Positions 48,306 to 62,074 are shown, counted from the first letter of the stretch. The stretch is 64,000 nucleotides of DNA from Polytrichum commune (GCA_950295325.1 OX485803.1:50299554-50363553); one strand, 5' to 3'. Numbers and translations: made by a program. The notes: generated by a model from the letters alone, not told the origin.

Positions 48306-50740
48306 CCGTGTATCTTATATCAATCATGGTGTTCCATGATGCAACATAAGGTGTATGACTTTCTTTTTGGAGGGTGGATTTTATTGGGGGGGGGGGGGGG
48401 GAGGGGGAGGCATCTAAGGTGGTATACCAAGTTAAGGTGTTGTGGCCAACATTATTCCTCAACGACACATGCTGATTATCTTGCAATCATTGAGTGACAT
48501 CTACATACTATTTCATATGAGACTTGGTGTTATATGACAAGTCATGACGGCACTCTGCTTAACATGGTATACCAATTATGATACCATTTTGAATCAATTT
48601 TCTAGTGTGCACCACCTAGGGGTGCTTGGGAATTACCTCAAATCAAAAGTGTGTCAAAAAATTTGTTTCAAAGACATGAGAGGTCACCTATGAAGCAAAG
48701 TTGTGAAAGATGTTTTTTGGACTACATCCGAATGGGAGGAACAAGCAACTTTGCCATTTTGTCCACCTCCACAAACAATTTTGGCCATATCGATGGGAAT
48801 TGTCTCATATACAATTAGCAGTTTTAAATAGCGAAGATTGTCATTTCAAGCTTCGTAAGTGGAGTTGAGATGCAAAGGATAAAAGAAGTCAAAAGGAATT
48901 GTGATACATATGTGCATGCCTTTGACCTCGAAGGGTCTATCATGCCCACTAAGCAAAAAATAGCGTATTTGAGCTATATACTGTATTTTTAGCTAACCAT
49001 GTCAAAAGTGACCCTATCTAAAATCAACTTATTCTTCAAGTGCATTATTTTAATAAGTTTAACACTGTAATGTTATTGAAGATTTAAGGTTAAATATGCA
49101 ACTTGGGTGCCTTGGATGCAAAAACACATGCTGTATTTTGATCATCAATATTTAGTTTGAATATAATTTTGTTTTTTCCTTGACATAAGAAAATATAAAT
49201 AATAAATAATAAATAAAGAAAAATATTTATGAACTTGGTCAAGCAAATATATTGAGACCCCACGACCTTTAAGGGTTAACTTGGCTTTCCATGTCCACAT
49301 GCTTATTGGGATAGGTAATAAAGAGCACTTGGGTTATTGTGGTGAAGAGGAGAATGTAGTTATCCTCTTTGTAAACATTGCAACAATTTGGGCTTCTTTG
49401 GTTACTTGCAATTGGTTTTAAGTTCTTGGAGTTGAACGACATCCACTAAGCTCTAGATCACTAAGCATGTCATGTCCACTCTCGTTGGTCACTTGATAGA
49501 GTCTAGTCTTGGGATCAAACCCCCAAGGAGTTGGCTAAAGCATGGAGTTTGAGAGCTAATTCATAAAGTTGCCCAAGTTGCCCAAGTTACCTTAAGGCTT
49601 AAATTAACATGCTGAAAGAGACTTGGTGTTGGGCTAATTACAACCGCCTTTTCTAGCATATTAATTTATTAAGCTTCTTGTCTTATTATTTTATGCTTTC
49701 TTTACTTATCATTTTGCAAATTTTCTAACGGATTTAACCCCTAAAAAACTAAGTACCATTCTCCTTAAAAATTGGTCTCAAATCATTAATTCTAAGAGGG
49801 ATAATTTGGACTCAATTAGTAGGTGTTTTTGAGAATTTAACCATACGGATATAATATTGGCCTTTGCATGAGCTATCCCCAAAATATCCACCGTCCATGT
49901 GGCAATGTGAATGAGAAACTAGTAGATATGTGAATGTATAATGGACGGAGTAGATGATTGGAAACAAACTTTAACCCTACTGACATCATCAAATGAATGA
50001 TGGGACGAGACCCAATTGGGATGAAACTTTTTGCATAGGAATTCCATCTAAATTATGAACCTTTGAGGCTTGGCTTTTTTAAGTTTGCACCAAATGTTAT
50101 TTTTTGAGAGCCCTTGCAATGTGTAGCACTCCATTATATGTATCCAATCTTACATAATCCTTTTTTGAAGTAACTTAAAAAACTCCATTTACCAATCCCA
50201 ACGGTGAAAATCTGAAACATAAAACAAACCAAATCCTTGCAATTTTTCATAACTTTCCAAGTACATATGAGTGTTGTTTTTGGATCTGACACATTTTCTG
50301 GCGTATCATGACGTTTAGTCCCAATCCAATGGAATTTGAAGCACTTGATGACTTTGAAATTTTTCACAAGGCTGGGGTTTAGTCCAAATCCAACGAAATT
50401 TGAGACATTGGATGCAAAATGAAATTTATTAACTCTGCCAAAAATTTCACCTCCATCTTAGAAAGTCAAAAGTCTCATTCAAAACAAAAACCATACAAAG
50501 TTGGTCGTTTTGGGTCTTCTGGGGATTTAGGGGTTAAGCTTATGTTCTCATCCACACTTCAAATGTCCAACCATGCAGAAAGTGAGTTAGACCTCCAATT
50601 ATACAACTAGAATGGTGTTCTAAGTTCCTATTCATGACGCCTCATTTCACAAATGTTGAGGTGCAAGTTGGCCTGACAAATTAAGAGACTAATCTGAAGA
50701 TCACAATATCCATCTACTATTACAGAGGACAAAAATGGAA
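48306..50740. other. Intergenic, nothing recognised
   Basis: AT-rich with a 16-base G-run at 48386-48401. The 3' untranslated region of the exchanger gene should lie in the last few hundred bases. No gene was seen. Confidence 0.5.
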
Positions 50741-50752
50741 TGAACAAATGGG

Positions 50753-53700
50753 TCAGTGCCAGCCCAGCGCAGTGTCGAGGAAAGCTACCCCAGCAATGGC
50801 CAATGGGTACAAGGCCAGCACTGGGAATGCGGTCCACGCTGGGAATGTACTTCGTGTTCCTGTGAGGATCCCAACCACAAATGTGCACGCGACAATAACC
50901 GTCACCTGCAGAAAGCATAATCCCAAGGTTAGCCTCTGATTCAGTAAACAACAGTTTCTCATATACCACTGCCAAACATCATAACATTCTTCAACAACAT
51001 ATCCCTTCACCCTTTTTCCATTTAGGAATCCTGCCACTTTCCTGACTTCCCTTCCCCACTGTCTGATTTCTCCTCCAAATTGAGGAGATTAACCCACTTA
51101 AATGTGAAGCCAAAGTAGGAAGTGTCATCTTCAGTCTGAGAATCTGGATCTACAAAATCATGTCAAGTTTATTCCAGAATATTGAGAGTATTATATTCTA
51201 TAAAAAGTGAGTTGTACAACGGCAACTTATCAAGTAAAATAATAATTTCTCGTATATATCACTGTCAGACTTAACATTCTTCAAAAACATAACCTTTTAC
51301 TCTTTTCCATTTTGGTATAGAGTAATGTTGCCACTTTCCTAACTTCCCTCCCCCATTCTCCAAATTCTCCTCCAAATGAGGAAATTTTCTCATTTGAATT
51401 TGAAAGCTGGGGCAGGAAGTTTCAGCTTCAAGTACAACGATCTGGATTTAGAAAAGCAAGACATGTTTATTCTAGTATATGGAACAGTGTTATTCCCTAG
51501 AGTAAAGTAGAAAAACAGTTTCTCATATATCATTGTCAGACTTAGCATTCTTCAACAACATAACCCTTCACCTTTTTCCATTTTGGTATAGATTATTGTT
51601 GCCACTTTCCTAACTTCCCTCCCACACTGTCAGATTTCTCCTCCAAATGAAGAGATTGTCTCATTGCATTTGGAGCTAGAGCAGGAAGTCCCATCTTTGA
51701 TATGAAGATCTGGATCTCGAAAAGCAAGACATATTTATCCTAGAATATGGAAGAGTGTAATTCCCTATGAAGAGCGAGTTGTACAATAGTTGAAGAATGT
51801 TAACAATCAAAGACACTGACACCCACGGAACAATCACACGGCCTGCAAATGTTGGTGTCCTGTAACTCGGACTTGTGTGATCTAGCCACTAGTCCTCACT
51901 TTCGGTAGCACACAAGACACATCATGTATCAATGGTTTATGTAGTTCAAGCTACGCTTCAATTGGCTATTACTATGAGTTTCATAACTTGGTGGGACAAG
52001 GAGGAAACTGTCACGTCACTAACCTTCAATACTATTCTCAAATGATCAATTTTGTAACAAAAAGAACATTCAAAGGGTTTCAACCACTTCAAGGTTCACA
52101 GAAAAGAAATTGTTGTTAGAAAATTTCAGTCGGTTTGTTTGAGTGGCAAGTTTCTCCTAAGAATATACCTCGCTGGAGAAGTCCCAGGTAAGTCCACGAA
52201 TGTACACGAGTGCTAAGAAGATCGCCATGCACCTGCAAGCCAACCAGTTCACTTTGTTAGGTGCCTCTATTTTCCTAGACACTTTGGAAACTCTATTACA
52301 TATGGTAGTTCAATTCTTCATACGTGGGACCCGGGCTTTAGTGTAAACTCCTTAGGTCAAACATTCTCCTCTTGGCCAATAAGATCACTCGATTCTGGAG
52401 TTTCTTTAGTCTTGGACCCTAGTGTAAATCCACCCTTAGGGCCTCAATTGGAGGAGAGCAGTCAATCTCTTGAGTTTTTTCACATTTTACAAAATTTGCA
52501 GACCACAGAGCAGCTGGGTTGATGAGAGAAAAAACATACAAAGTGTTGTTCATGGTGATCGCCCCATATATTTGGGAGAATGTGAGTGATATATGACGCT
52601 TTCGTTTCTTCTTGGCAAAGATGATGCTTGACACCAGCTCACTCGCATTTGATGCAAAGGGAGTGACAACGAATGCGACAAAGAATGGTGGGATGCTCGA
52701 GGCCGTCGAGAAGTTCCCTATGCTGTCCACCATAGGGTCGGCAAATATTGCCGCCATGGCCGCTCCCACTGTCATGTACAAGGCAGCCTGTTTGTAAATT
52801 TGCGATGGGTTGGTTTCTCCAGACCCTTCAGTCTCCTCTTCCTCCTCTGCACCGGCTTCGTTTTCCAAAAGCTCCAATACCTGTTACATGGATCAGATTG
52901 TTTTGTCACAAACCAAAATGAATTCAAAAGAAAAGGAAGGGCATCTAGAACATCTCCACTTGTTCCCATTATGGACACCTCTAAACTCATAATGCCAATT
53001 TTAAAGTGAAATCCAACTAGTCGTCCACACGTTCACTACTCTATTTGAGCAATTTAAGTTTGTGGGTCCCATGATTGAAACTAATATCTTACAATACACA
53101 AGGCTCTACATAGAAAGAGTTGAAGATAAGATTCTATTTGGTCAAAGATTGTGAGATATTGATAGTTGATTCCCTTATATAGGAGTTGAACTCCCCCTCT
53201 ATAAGTTGCATATTAAAGGGGTGGAAGAGTTAAGAGGGGAGAGAGCACCTCTAAATTGGTGATAATTAGAACGCGTGGATGCCAACTTTGTTAAAAATTC
53301 ACCTCTAAATTGATGGTATAGGTTTAGAGGTGTCTGTAATGGGAACATGTGGTCTTGCTCTTAGGTGTGTGCTCTCTGCACCAATATACAAGAAGCCTGG
53401 ACTTACTGTCTTTGCTTCATTAGACTTTGCAGCCCAAAAGTCTGACTCGTGGATGTCAATTGTGTTCATTCGTTCACCTGGGCGATAGATTATTTTCTCC
53501 TGTGCAACTCTTTTTGCCCACTTTGCCAACCCAGTGATGAACTCGTGCTCTGAGATTGTGCCATCAGCATCTTGGTCAAACTCGTGTAACCATGTCTCCA
53601 CCTGCTCCTCGGCAGGCACAAATCTGAGTTTGCTATGAGATGTTAGCAAATTCAAATGGAGACCACGGCTATTTTCCTTAAGGTTTTTAGAGCTCTTATG

Positions 53701-56700
53701 AATATCTCATTAATTATCAAACTGAATATTCTCCTCATTCTTATATGATCATATAGGTCTCCTCAAATTATTTTGACTATTGAACCTACAAAATTGACAA
53801 ATTTTGAGCACATAGTCCAGTCCCTTCTAAACACATGATGCCTTTTTGGTGTCTGTTCTCAGATCCATACCTAACACCGCACTATTTAAATATAGATGTC
53901 TGATTAAAATAAGTAACCGAATAAGGACCACTTACAGTAGCAGACAATCAAAGTGTAATATCTCTTAAGGCCTCACAAGCGAAACTCTGAGAACCAACTT
54001 CACCTTTTTACCGTCCACTCAGATATATTTAGTGCAGCTTTAGGTCTCTACACTGTTCATATCAGCCTCACTCAACATGTAGAGAATAACAAGAGGTGTA
54101 GTATTGTGGTATGCTGAGTGATATTCATAGAGACCTACAGGTTGCAGAACTTGCTTTTCTGGTATAACTTCATGATACTTGCAAAGGGTGATAAGAGAAA
54201 ATTTCCTCACCCAGCCTCCTCAAGACCAATTCCAATAATCAGCCCACGTAATTCATCTTGCTGGATCTTGCCATCCTTATTTTTATCAAATGCATGAAAT
54301 AGGCTCTTGACGGTTTCCAATGAAGGCCCCTGCCCTTCCTCCTGCATAAACAATCCAGCCATTGAGCAGCCTACAGTATTAGTTTAAGGACAAAAGTAGC
54401 ATAATATGAAGTATTCACCAACACCAATTTCCTAGGAAAACAATTAATGTGGTCCACTCTAATTTAAAACTAGAAATTTGGCGTGGGTTGAAAATCAATG
54501 TGGGTTCAAGAGAGTTACTGTCGCCCACACTAATAGGAGTGTTTAGTGTAGTTCTCTTACCTGATTAAGGAATCTGGGCTTTGCAACCGACTTTGTTGGA
54601 AAAGATGATACACGCTGCAGCACTTTAGACCGGAAAAACTGCAAGCGTGCCTCCTCAATTCTCTTTGTTTGCAACCAGGGCGAAGCCACCTGTAATCTCA
54701 AGGTCGACAACAGAACCATATCAGGACTTTACATATTGAACGTACACTTGCAAATTGCCAGAGTTAGGGAGAAAGCTGTGATTCGACACACTGAACCATG
54801 AATCTTCTAAATGAGTGGAATTGTTACTTGGTAGGCGCTGTAAGACAAAAGACCAAGAGTGGCAAAGATGCAGCCTGCAAGTGCCCCTTGTGGTCCATTT
54901 GCAATATGACCAGGTAGCAGAGGTAATTGTGCAAACAAGAATGGTAGTGTTGATGCCATCATGATCCATGCTCCCACTCTGGCAATTCCATGTGCCAAGT
55001 ATCAATATTTACTTAACTCAATGCTGACACTTCAAAGAATGAAGTAGTATAATAGTCTTACCCTGGCTCTTGGTACTATACCAAACGTTGGATTGGCATC
55101 ACTTTTTCTCTATACGGTTCAGGTATATATAATGAGGAGTTTTCATTTCTTTCATAAGGCTAGGTTTAGGGTATAAAAATTATACATTTGTTTAACTTAT
55201 GGTACCCTCTGGGGCTGTATACCATGCTAAAACATTCATACCTTGGTGACATTATCCTAGCACCAATATTGGTATTAGCATGACATCGACCTAGCTAATG
55301 ACTCAAGTGGGTACACAGATTCTCTCATCTAGTGATGATGCCTACCAACCACCAAAATTTGACTGATATTACAATTTTGATACCAGTGGGGTAGGTTGAG
55401 TGATACCATTATTGATATTATGTATTGATACCATATATTCACTTATATACTGGTTTAACATTGGTTTTGATCTGCATTGCAATTAAGCACGCTCCACACA
55501 CTCCTGAACCCTAAACCTCACGTATGCTCCAATCTGTTACGAATTATGAAATGGATGCGAGGAGACATGCAACAGGCACCCAATCTACTTCACCACTATA
55601 GTGGCTTAGTAGGTATTGGGTGCCTATACATCTAATGGCAAGACGACACATTTCCATTACCACATGTAGTGGTCAGGCCATGGTAGGGTCACCAACAGGT
55701 GGTAATGTGCCTCCTCGTATCTAATCAGAAGTGGACACATCAGCAAAATCACTTTATCTGACCACTACAGAGCAAAGAATTTCACAATTTCAAGACAAGC
55801 ACCATCTGGAAACCTTGGAGGCTTCTACACACCTGGTCTGCTCGTCAGTAGTGACACCGGTTCCGGTGAGGTTGAAATTGCTAGTGAGAGTGAGGTCTTT
55901 AGCAGTTTGAGAGGGACCTGTAAGGTCACACCGTCCTGCTAGCAACGAACCTGCCCAAGCAACTGTGAGAAGCATCACGCTCGACCCTGCCAGCACTCCC
56001 ACCCCCACCATCACCTCCTCTTGCGCCTGCAGGCGCCAAATGTTTACTAACTTCTTCAATAGGTACTTCTCCACATTTGCATTATTAAATTTTAAAGCAC
56101 ACCACCAAACTGATTGCGGTAAATAGTGTGGGCAGATGTATAGTGTGACTCATCAAGGGCAACCTTTTAGTGTGACCCACAGTACACAACATCACGGAGG
56201 ATAATAGTGTGCAACCCTAGGTACACTTGTCATGCCCCCATGATATACCTACCTCCTTCCCCTAGGTTGGAAGTCTTACAAACACGCACAATTTTCAATC
56301 CTATAGAAATACTATAACCTACAACGTGGACATCTGATGTTAAACAAGTGGTTTGGTACATAGTGTTCACCCCCCAGTATTATCCCTGGTGTTTTTAGTG
56401 TGAAATAAGCTCGATAGTGTGGCCCACAGTATTTACCATAATAGTTTCAAATTACCGTTGACCGAAGAGGATGTTAACTACAGGGCGTCTACGTGGCTGA
56501 ACAGGTCGTGAGACAGATTTTTGGACAACTGGGGGCTGCCCTTGATGTGTTTCTTGGAATAGAAAATGACAAATAGTTGTAAATCATGAATAGAAATACC
56601 ACACACCACTATAAATTCAAATCAATTGCTTCTCACTGGTTTCAATACAGGATGAAAACGAAAGAGCCAGAATTGCATTGTACCTGCTGAGCAGATCCAC

Positions 56701-57481
56701 CAATGCCTGATACGAGGATGAGAATGGAGTCTGGGAATGCTCCTAATATAGGCAACAGTAACCCTCCCAGTAAGCCTGGATTCATTACCTGCACACAAAA
56801 TAAGCTAGTTGTAATTTAAACCCCTATTTCTGCTTCCCCCCTCTTCTCAAAATTCACGAATTGATGCATTTTTAAGTGACACTTCATACTTTGTGATAGT
56901 CACTCAAAATACTCGTCCAACTAACGCAGTTGTAATGGATGAGATAGAAGTTGAGGAAAACCACTCGCTCAATCTGCTCCCTTGGTGCCAAGAGTAAGGC
57001 ACACCTATAGAGCTCGAAAATCTAGCATGATACAGAAACTGAAATATGCACAAACAAAAAAACACTACAAATAACCATGGGACTAAAAACCTCTCAGTGA
57101 AGAAATTTTATATACCTCGAGAAGAAGCTCACTGCCTTCAGAGATCAACTTGGCTGCTGTGAAGAGCAGGTACCCATAGGCCAGCATTAAAGACACATTC
57201 CCCCCAACACTCTTGGAGCATGGAAGAATGCCATACGTTTCTTCACAAAGAGTTTCGCTCTCCGCGATTCGAAAGAGTTCACCGTCTTGAGTACGTTTCA
57301 CACTTGAAGATGGTTTCACGTCTGGAGAAATATGTGTAACTGATTCGTTAGTGTTCCCAAAGAGGCCACTTCCTTCAAGTAGTACCTGATGCATTTCAAG
57401 TGCCTCAACTTGAATTTTTGCTTCAACATCCATGACTCCAATATTAAGAGACATGGAGAACCATAGTAAAGCCATGGCCAT
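50753..57481 (-). CDS. NCL: NCL-type sodium/calcium exchanger family protein with EF-hand pair, ten exons, 619 aa
   Basis: Exons (minus strand): 57481-57116, 56788-56684, 56026-55833, 54978-54828, 54689-54561, 54341-54211, 53632-53407, 52880-52540, 52232-52169, 50905-50753. All introns are GT-AG and the phase closes to 620 codons. A signal-peptide-like start (MAMALLWFSM) precedes the lumenal CEETYGILPC motif. The first exchanger repeat has GAFPDS at 138-143. The hydrophilic loop carries EF-hands at 334-345 (DKNKDGKIQQDE) and 378-389 (DQDADGTISEHE). The second exchanger repeat has VTPFASNASE at 506-515. This is the order of plant NCL proteins, membrane cation/Ca2+ exchangers implicated in Ca2+ homeostasis under salt stress in Arabidopsis. 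The frame stays open upstream to 57745. I chose 57481 because it gives the signal peptide; a longer N-terminus is possible. Confidence 0.92.
50950..51800 (-). repeat. Three tandem copies of a ~280-bp block in the last intron of the exchanger gene
   Basis: Copies start near ACAGTTTCTCATATA at about 50951, 51242 and 51515. Each contains in order ACATTCTTCAACAACATA, CCTTTTTCCATTT, GCCACTTTCCTAACTTCCCT, CTCCTCCAAATGA and AGATCTGGAT. The spacings are about 291 and 273 bases. They lie wholly inside intron 9 (52168-50906). Confidence 0.9.
52325..52440 (-). repeat. Dispersed repeat piece partly in exchanger intron 8
   Basis: Contains GGACCCTAGTGTAAATCCAC followed by CCTTAGGGCC, the inverse of ends seen at about 60405 and 60660 (AAGGGTaGGtTTaCACTAGGGTCC). 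A related, more diverged copy lies at 2150-2245. Likely a MITE family. Confidence 0.5.
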
Positions 57482-57489
57482 CGACCTTA

Positions 57490-58400
57490 TGCAGCACGAC
57501 ACTGCATCATAGTGAGCTGTTGTCCCTGAAGATTTGAGAAACTCAAGTACTGGCTGTTGTAAATGATGAAATTTACTCAAAATGACTTCAAGCTTCCCAA
57601 TGTTCTCCTCTCCAAGTCCCACTTTGAGATCTAGTTGATTTGAGGTTGGCATGAAGTGAGTCGAATGATGAAGGTCATGATGACTCTTCTCCATCTGTTT
57701 ACATAAGGCTAAGTTGGTTAACATACACACTTTTAAAGGCAACATTCACCCTCACATCTCAAAAGGCAATTGCTTCCACAGAGTGATATATTCCATCGGA
57801 CGTACTTGGGTCTTGGGAGAAGAACAAATTTGAGGTGTCTTCTTATACACGCCTTGCAACCACTGCAACTGAAATCTGCGCACATGTACAGTAGACCTAA
57901 CATTGTTAGAATCAGCCCCACTTCAAAGAACATATCAATCCCTCAATCTTCACTTCCAAGTTCAGCTTCGTGAGTATTCTCAGCAGCTGCAAAAAACTTG
58001 TTGCTTCCACTTCTACATAGAAGATTCATCTAATTGTGGTTTTCAATGCAAAGCATACCAACATCTAGTCTATTCCTGCCTGCGTTGAAAATCACATCCT
58101 AGATGCATATTGTCCCATCTACATATGGCTTTGTGTATCCGATAAATAATTCTAGGATTTGAATTGAGGGTCACACACCACAAGTCTCAAAAATAAGAGA
58201 CTCCATCACATTCCATTTAGGTTTGTTTCCGGATTGCGTAGTATATGACCTGGTTGGCCTCCTATCCATTTCAAGTGCTCAGAAGGTATGACAATACAGA
58301 AACAACACAGCTCAATTCACAACAGCAGACTCGTGTAGCGAAATCTCGCAATTTGTATCCTAGGGTCTTCCGAATCTCTTCCATATTCAATGCAGATGGG
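57490..58400. other. Upstream region of the exchanger gene, nothing further recognised
   Basis: Presumed leader and promoter of the minus-strand exchanger gene. I found no convincing TATA box. A possible upstream extension of the coding frame reaches 57745. Confidence 0.4.
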
Positions 58401-58404
58401 GTTG

Positions 58405-58733
58405 CAACACACAACTTGAGCTCGAGCTTGCAAGTTTGGTGCGCCAAGGTGATATAATTCGAGCCCTTACATGTGCCTAAGACTGTGGAGCTTTGTCTCA
58501 AGGTTGGTCCCCACTATTTGTGGATTGATTTTCAAGTTCAAGCCCAAACTTGAACTCGTAAAATTTTCAAGTCGGATGACGACAAGTTTGGGCTTGAACT
58601 TGAAAATCAATCCAGAACAAGGAGCAACCAAAAGCCACACCATTTTGGTCACATATAAGGGTTCAACATTTTTTATCCCTTGCCCCACCAAACTTGCAAG
58701 CTTGAGCTTGAGCTCAAGCTATGTGTGGCTGGC
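58405..58733. repeat. Long imperfect hairpin with a perfect 32-bp inner stem
   Basis: 58521-58552 and 58583-58614 are exact reverse complements of each other (starting TGGATTGATTTTCAAGTTCA), with a 30-base loop. Outside, similarity continues with mismatches and indels for about 110 more bases per arm (CTTGAGCTC, AGCTTGCAAGTTTGGTG). Confidence 0.9.
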
Positions 58734-58739
58734 CATTGG

Positions 58740-60390
58740 TGGGTTAGGTTGTTCTTGATCCTAAATTTCCCAATCCGAAAACATCGGCATTTCGAATCTG
58801 CTTCCATATTCAATCACTAAACCAAAAAGGTGTCCTCAATTTCACCGTGTCGCATACCAATTACGTCACAAACCATCATCATTTGCACATCATGCATCAA
58901 ATCCTCACCACGTCTTCACTCCCTCGTACAGAGTTACCTCATAACCCAATTCCTATACCTGGATTGATATTCTCATCCCCAGATATCAGTGCACTTCATT
59001 ACCACCCAATGCGCACTCCTCCATAAGTGGCTCTCGCCATTTGTGAGTTATTAGGCTGTTCTCAATCCTAAATTTCCCAATCCCGAAATGTCGGCACCTC
59101 TAGTTTGCTTCGATATCCAATCACTGAACCCAGAAGGTGTTCTCAATTTCACCGTGTCACATTCCAAGCAAGCAGAGGCGCCATACCAATTACGTCATAA
59201 TCCATCTTCATAATTAACCATCGTCACATCTCCACTCTCTCGTTCGGAGTCACCCAATAACCCAATTCAAATAGTTGGATTTCATAATTCACCTCATCCC
59301 CAGACATCATTGCACTTCACCACTTACCTCGGAGAGTAGGTGTGTCCATTCCAAGCTTTTCCCACACCATTTGGGCTCCTGTAGCTCTTCCTACAGAATC
59401 TTGCCTCCCGCCTTCTCGATCCAGCTTGTACACAAACATTCGGCTTCTTCAAATGCTCCAGCCTCCCTGATTCATACAGCTTGTGGCAACACCCCATTCT
59501 CCACGCTTCACACGTCATCATCGCTATCTTTCAATGTCTCTCTAGTTCCTCTCCAGGCTCTCCTTCCTGCCTCTTGTTGCTTCTTGCTCTTGTGTTTGAA
59601 TCCTGTTGTGGAGTGGATGACAACTTTGGGTAAGTTAGAGTTACGAAAAGCTGCTCCTGCCGCTCACACGCAATCCACGCACCTCGACCGATCGTGTAAG
59701 GAAAGTTAAGGCAAGATAATTTAATTGCGTCAACACAAGGATGTGCATCGTTGATTTCGGAACACATCGCACATTGCAAGCAACTTTGCCTTTCAACCTC
59801 TCCAATACTTCCAACCAAGAGTGAGAAGTACTAAGCGTCACGGTCTAATAATTATTATTGTCGATTTATACTTGGGGCCGGATTAAGGGCCGGACCGAAC
59901 TCTAAAAATTTGGTCCAATAGCATTGCTTGATTTTATCAAATCTGGTTCAAGTGTTTTATACTAGGGTTGGGTGTGAACACCGACTCATTTCATGTGATG
60001 TCCTAGGTGTCATAATTTTGGCGCCAAACCTTCGAATCGGCCTAAAGAAATCAGGACAAGCTTTTTCTCAGCCTGCACTCTCATCATGGGCCAAATTGGA
60101 CTTATTCATTCGATAATGAATGTGTCTACCGTTGGTCCATAAAAGGTTAATTGTCTCCACTATACTTCCCCCTCAAGAACATTGGGAGCTAAAATCAGGC
60201 CTCGACACTTTACATGTGACAAGGTTGACCTTTATTCACGCCGGCCCCTTGCTAAAAAGGGACCGGAGTTTCTATCTATCTATCTGTGACAAGGTTGAGC
60301 CTGCAAAAAGTTGATAAAATTAGGCCGGATTGAAGGCTTAATTGCACATGAATCAGGTCGGTGCTTGGGCCAGCCCCAAGCTATGTATAG
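58740..60390. other. Intergenic; direct duplication around 58760-59250
   Basis: 58760-58880 and 59065-59210 share CCTAAATTTCCCAATCC, AATCACTGAACC/AATCACTAAACC, GTGTTCTCAATTTCACCGTG/GTCCTCAATTTCACCGTG and CATACCAATTACGTCA in order, so a ~300-base block was duplicated. ORF 59275-59709 shows no family signature. Confidence 0.5.
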
Positions 60391-60394
60391 GTGT

Positions 60395-60725
60395 CATATT
60401 CTAAGGGTGGGCTTGCACTAGGGTCCAAGGCCAAAGAAACTCAAAAATCAAGCGATCCTATTGCTCGAGAACTGATGTTGCATCACTTTCCTATCGAATC
60501 TTAATGGTCCCCACTAAAGAGAATGCTCTTTCTAGATTGAGAATGATGTCATCAAGGTTGGGTCCAATCTTGAATATGAAAGTAAGGTTCTTTCAAGGGA
60601 AGTTTTGGACCCCAAGTTCTTGGATTCTAACCCTAATGTCAACCTTAGTGTCGTAATCTAAGGGTAGGTTTACACTAGGGTCCAAGACCAAACAAATTCA
60701 AAATCGAACGACCCTATTGGTGGAG
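60395..60725. repeat. MITE-like repeat with two direct ends
   Basis: CTAAGGGTGGGCTTGCACTA at about 60401 and CTAAGGGTAGGTTTACACTA at about 60659 are both followed by GGGTCCAAG. An inverted, more diverged end (TTGGATTCTAACCCTAATGT) lies at about 60621-60640. This could be one element plus the start of a second, of the same family as 52325-52440. Confidence 0.45.
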
Positions 60726-60729
60726 AGCT

Positions 60730-62066
60730 CAATTCATATTGCATAGAAGGGGGTAATTGAAAAGGATATTTGAGGATTGAAGTAGACATGTCTATTTCAA
60801 ACACCAACTATCACCAATTAAGGGATGTTAGCCACCTACAAAAGGGACCAAAATATAGGCGTTGAAATTGGATCACTGACATGCTTGGGCATTTCTACCC
60901 TATATTTGGGTGGTATATGGCATGGCTTGATAGACACCAAAAGGATATGTGTTACGATGAGCCTTGGACTATGTGCTAAAAATATAGACATTTTTCTATG
61001 TTTAGGAATTTACACACTTGGGAAGGCCTTTGTGATCACTCAAAGAGAAAGAGAATCTCCGATTTGACCTCTAATAACTTTCGCATCTCAACTCCAATCA
61101 TGCAACTCGAAATGACAATCTTCATGATTCCCAATTGCTAACTGACTTATACAAATCCCAATTTGACCCAATGGTCAAAATTGTTTTGTGGAGTTAAAAG
61201 TGTCCACAATAAGGTCACAAAGCTTAACACGATATTCTCACATGCCATTACTCGCACACAACCAAAGTATTTAGACCTTATGTGGTCATTCTTCACCTAT
61301 ACATTGGCATGGTACATGATAAGACTTGTAATTAAAAATAAACATCAAAAGACATGTGTCGTGATGAGATTAGACTATGTAATCACTATATTCGGTGATT
61401 GGAGACTTTTTCATGATTTTGAGACTACTTAAGGACATAGTTTTCAAGTAAAGAACAAGGAAAACACAAATATTTATTCAATGTGACTTAATAAACCGAT
61501 TCGCATGGGCAGCACTAACCAATTTGGCACAAATACAAGTCATCATAACAAGAAATTGGACCAAATATTAGATCATTTTCATTTATTTTGAGACTTTTCA
61601 AAGTCTCCGATTAACAAATATAGTGATTCATGAAAATATCAAGGATTATGCTAGTTCCAATGTGGAAGTTGGATGCATTCATTTCTTGGAAGAGTTGGTG
61701 ATGAATGTGGCATTTCTCGTCATGCAAAAATCACACGTGTGCAGTCATTTACTAGAATTTTAACTTCAATAATGAATTCCAAGCACACATTCTAGTCATC
61801 GTTGGTACACACTATAGGGGTACATATGTTTTAACTTGGTGCATAGACACTATTAAAAGAAAAGAAAAAGAAAATGGGAAAAAATGTGGCGTCCATTGAT
61901 ATTGTTCAGTGACCATGCAATATAAAGTCTCAAATGCAAAGTCTTAATTAGCATAGTATCAAAAGAGATTGAATTTTCTTGAATAAATGTCTTGGAGATG
62001 TCTCGAGGGCTGCATGTCATCCTAAGAGACTCAAAAATCTAATATAGCGCATCGTCATTGTACCTA
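60730..62066. other. Intergenic, nothing recognised
   Basis: AT-rich. ORFs 60825-61067 and 61163-61432 carry no recognisable motifs. Confidence 0.5.
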
Positions 62067-62074
62067 TCTACAGT

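Noticed and set aside
56470-56560. Possible extra exchanger exon or retroelement piece in intron 2
   Set aside because: The minus strand reads openly for about 30 codons, but the exon 2 to exon 3 phase closes without it and the peptide does not fit the family.
57482-57745. N-terminal extension of the exchanger by 88 residues
   Set aside because: The frame is open but hydrophilic and unlike NCL proteins, which begin with a signal peptide. The ATG at 57481 fits better.
59275-59709. 144-aa ORF on the + strand
   Set aside because: Ser/His/Leu-rich translation of C/T-rich DNA without any motif; a minus-strand ORF overlaps it.
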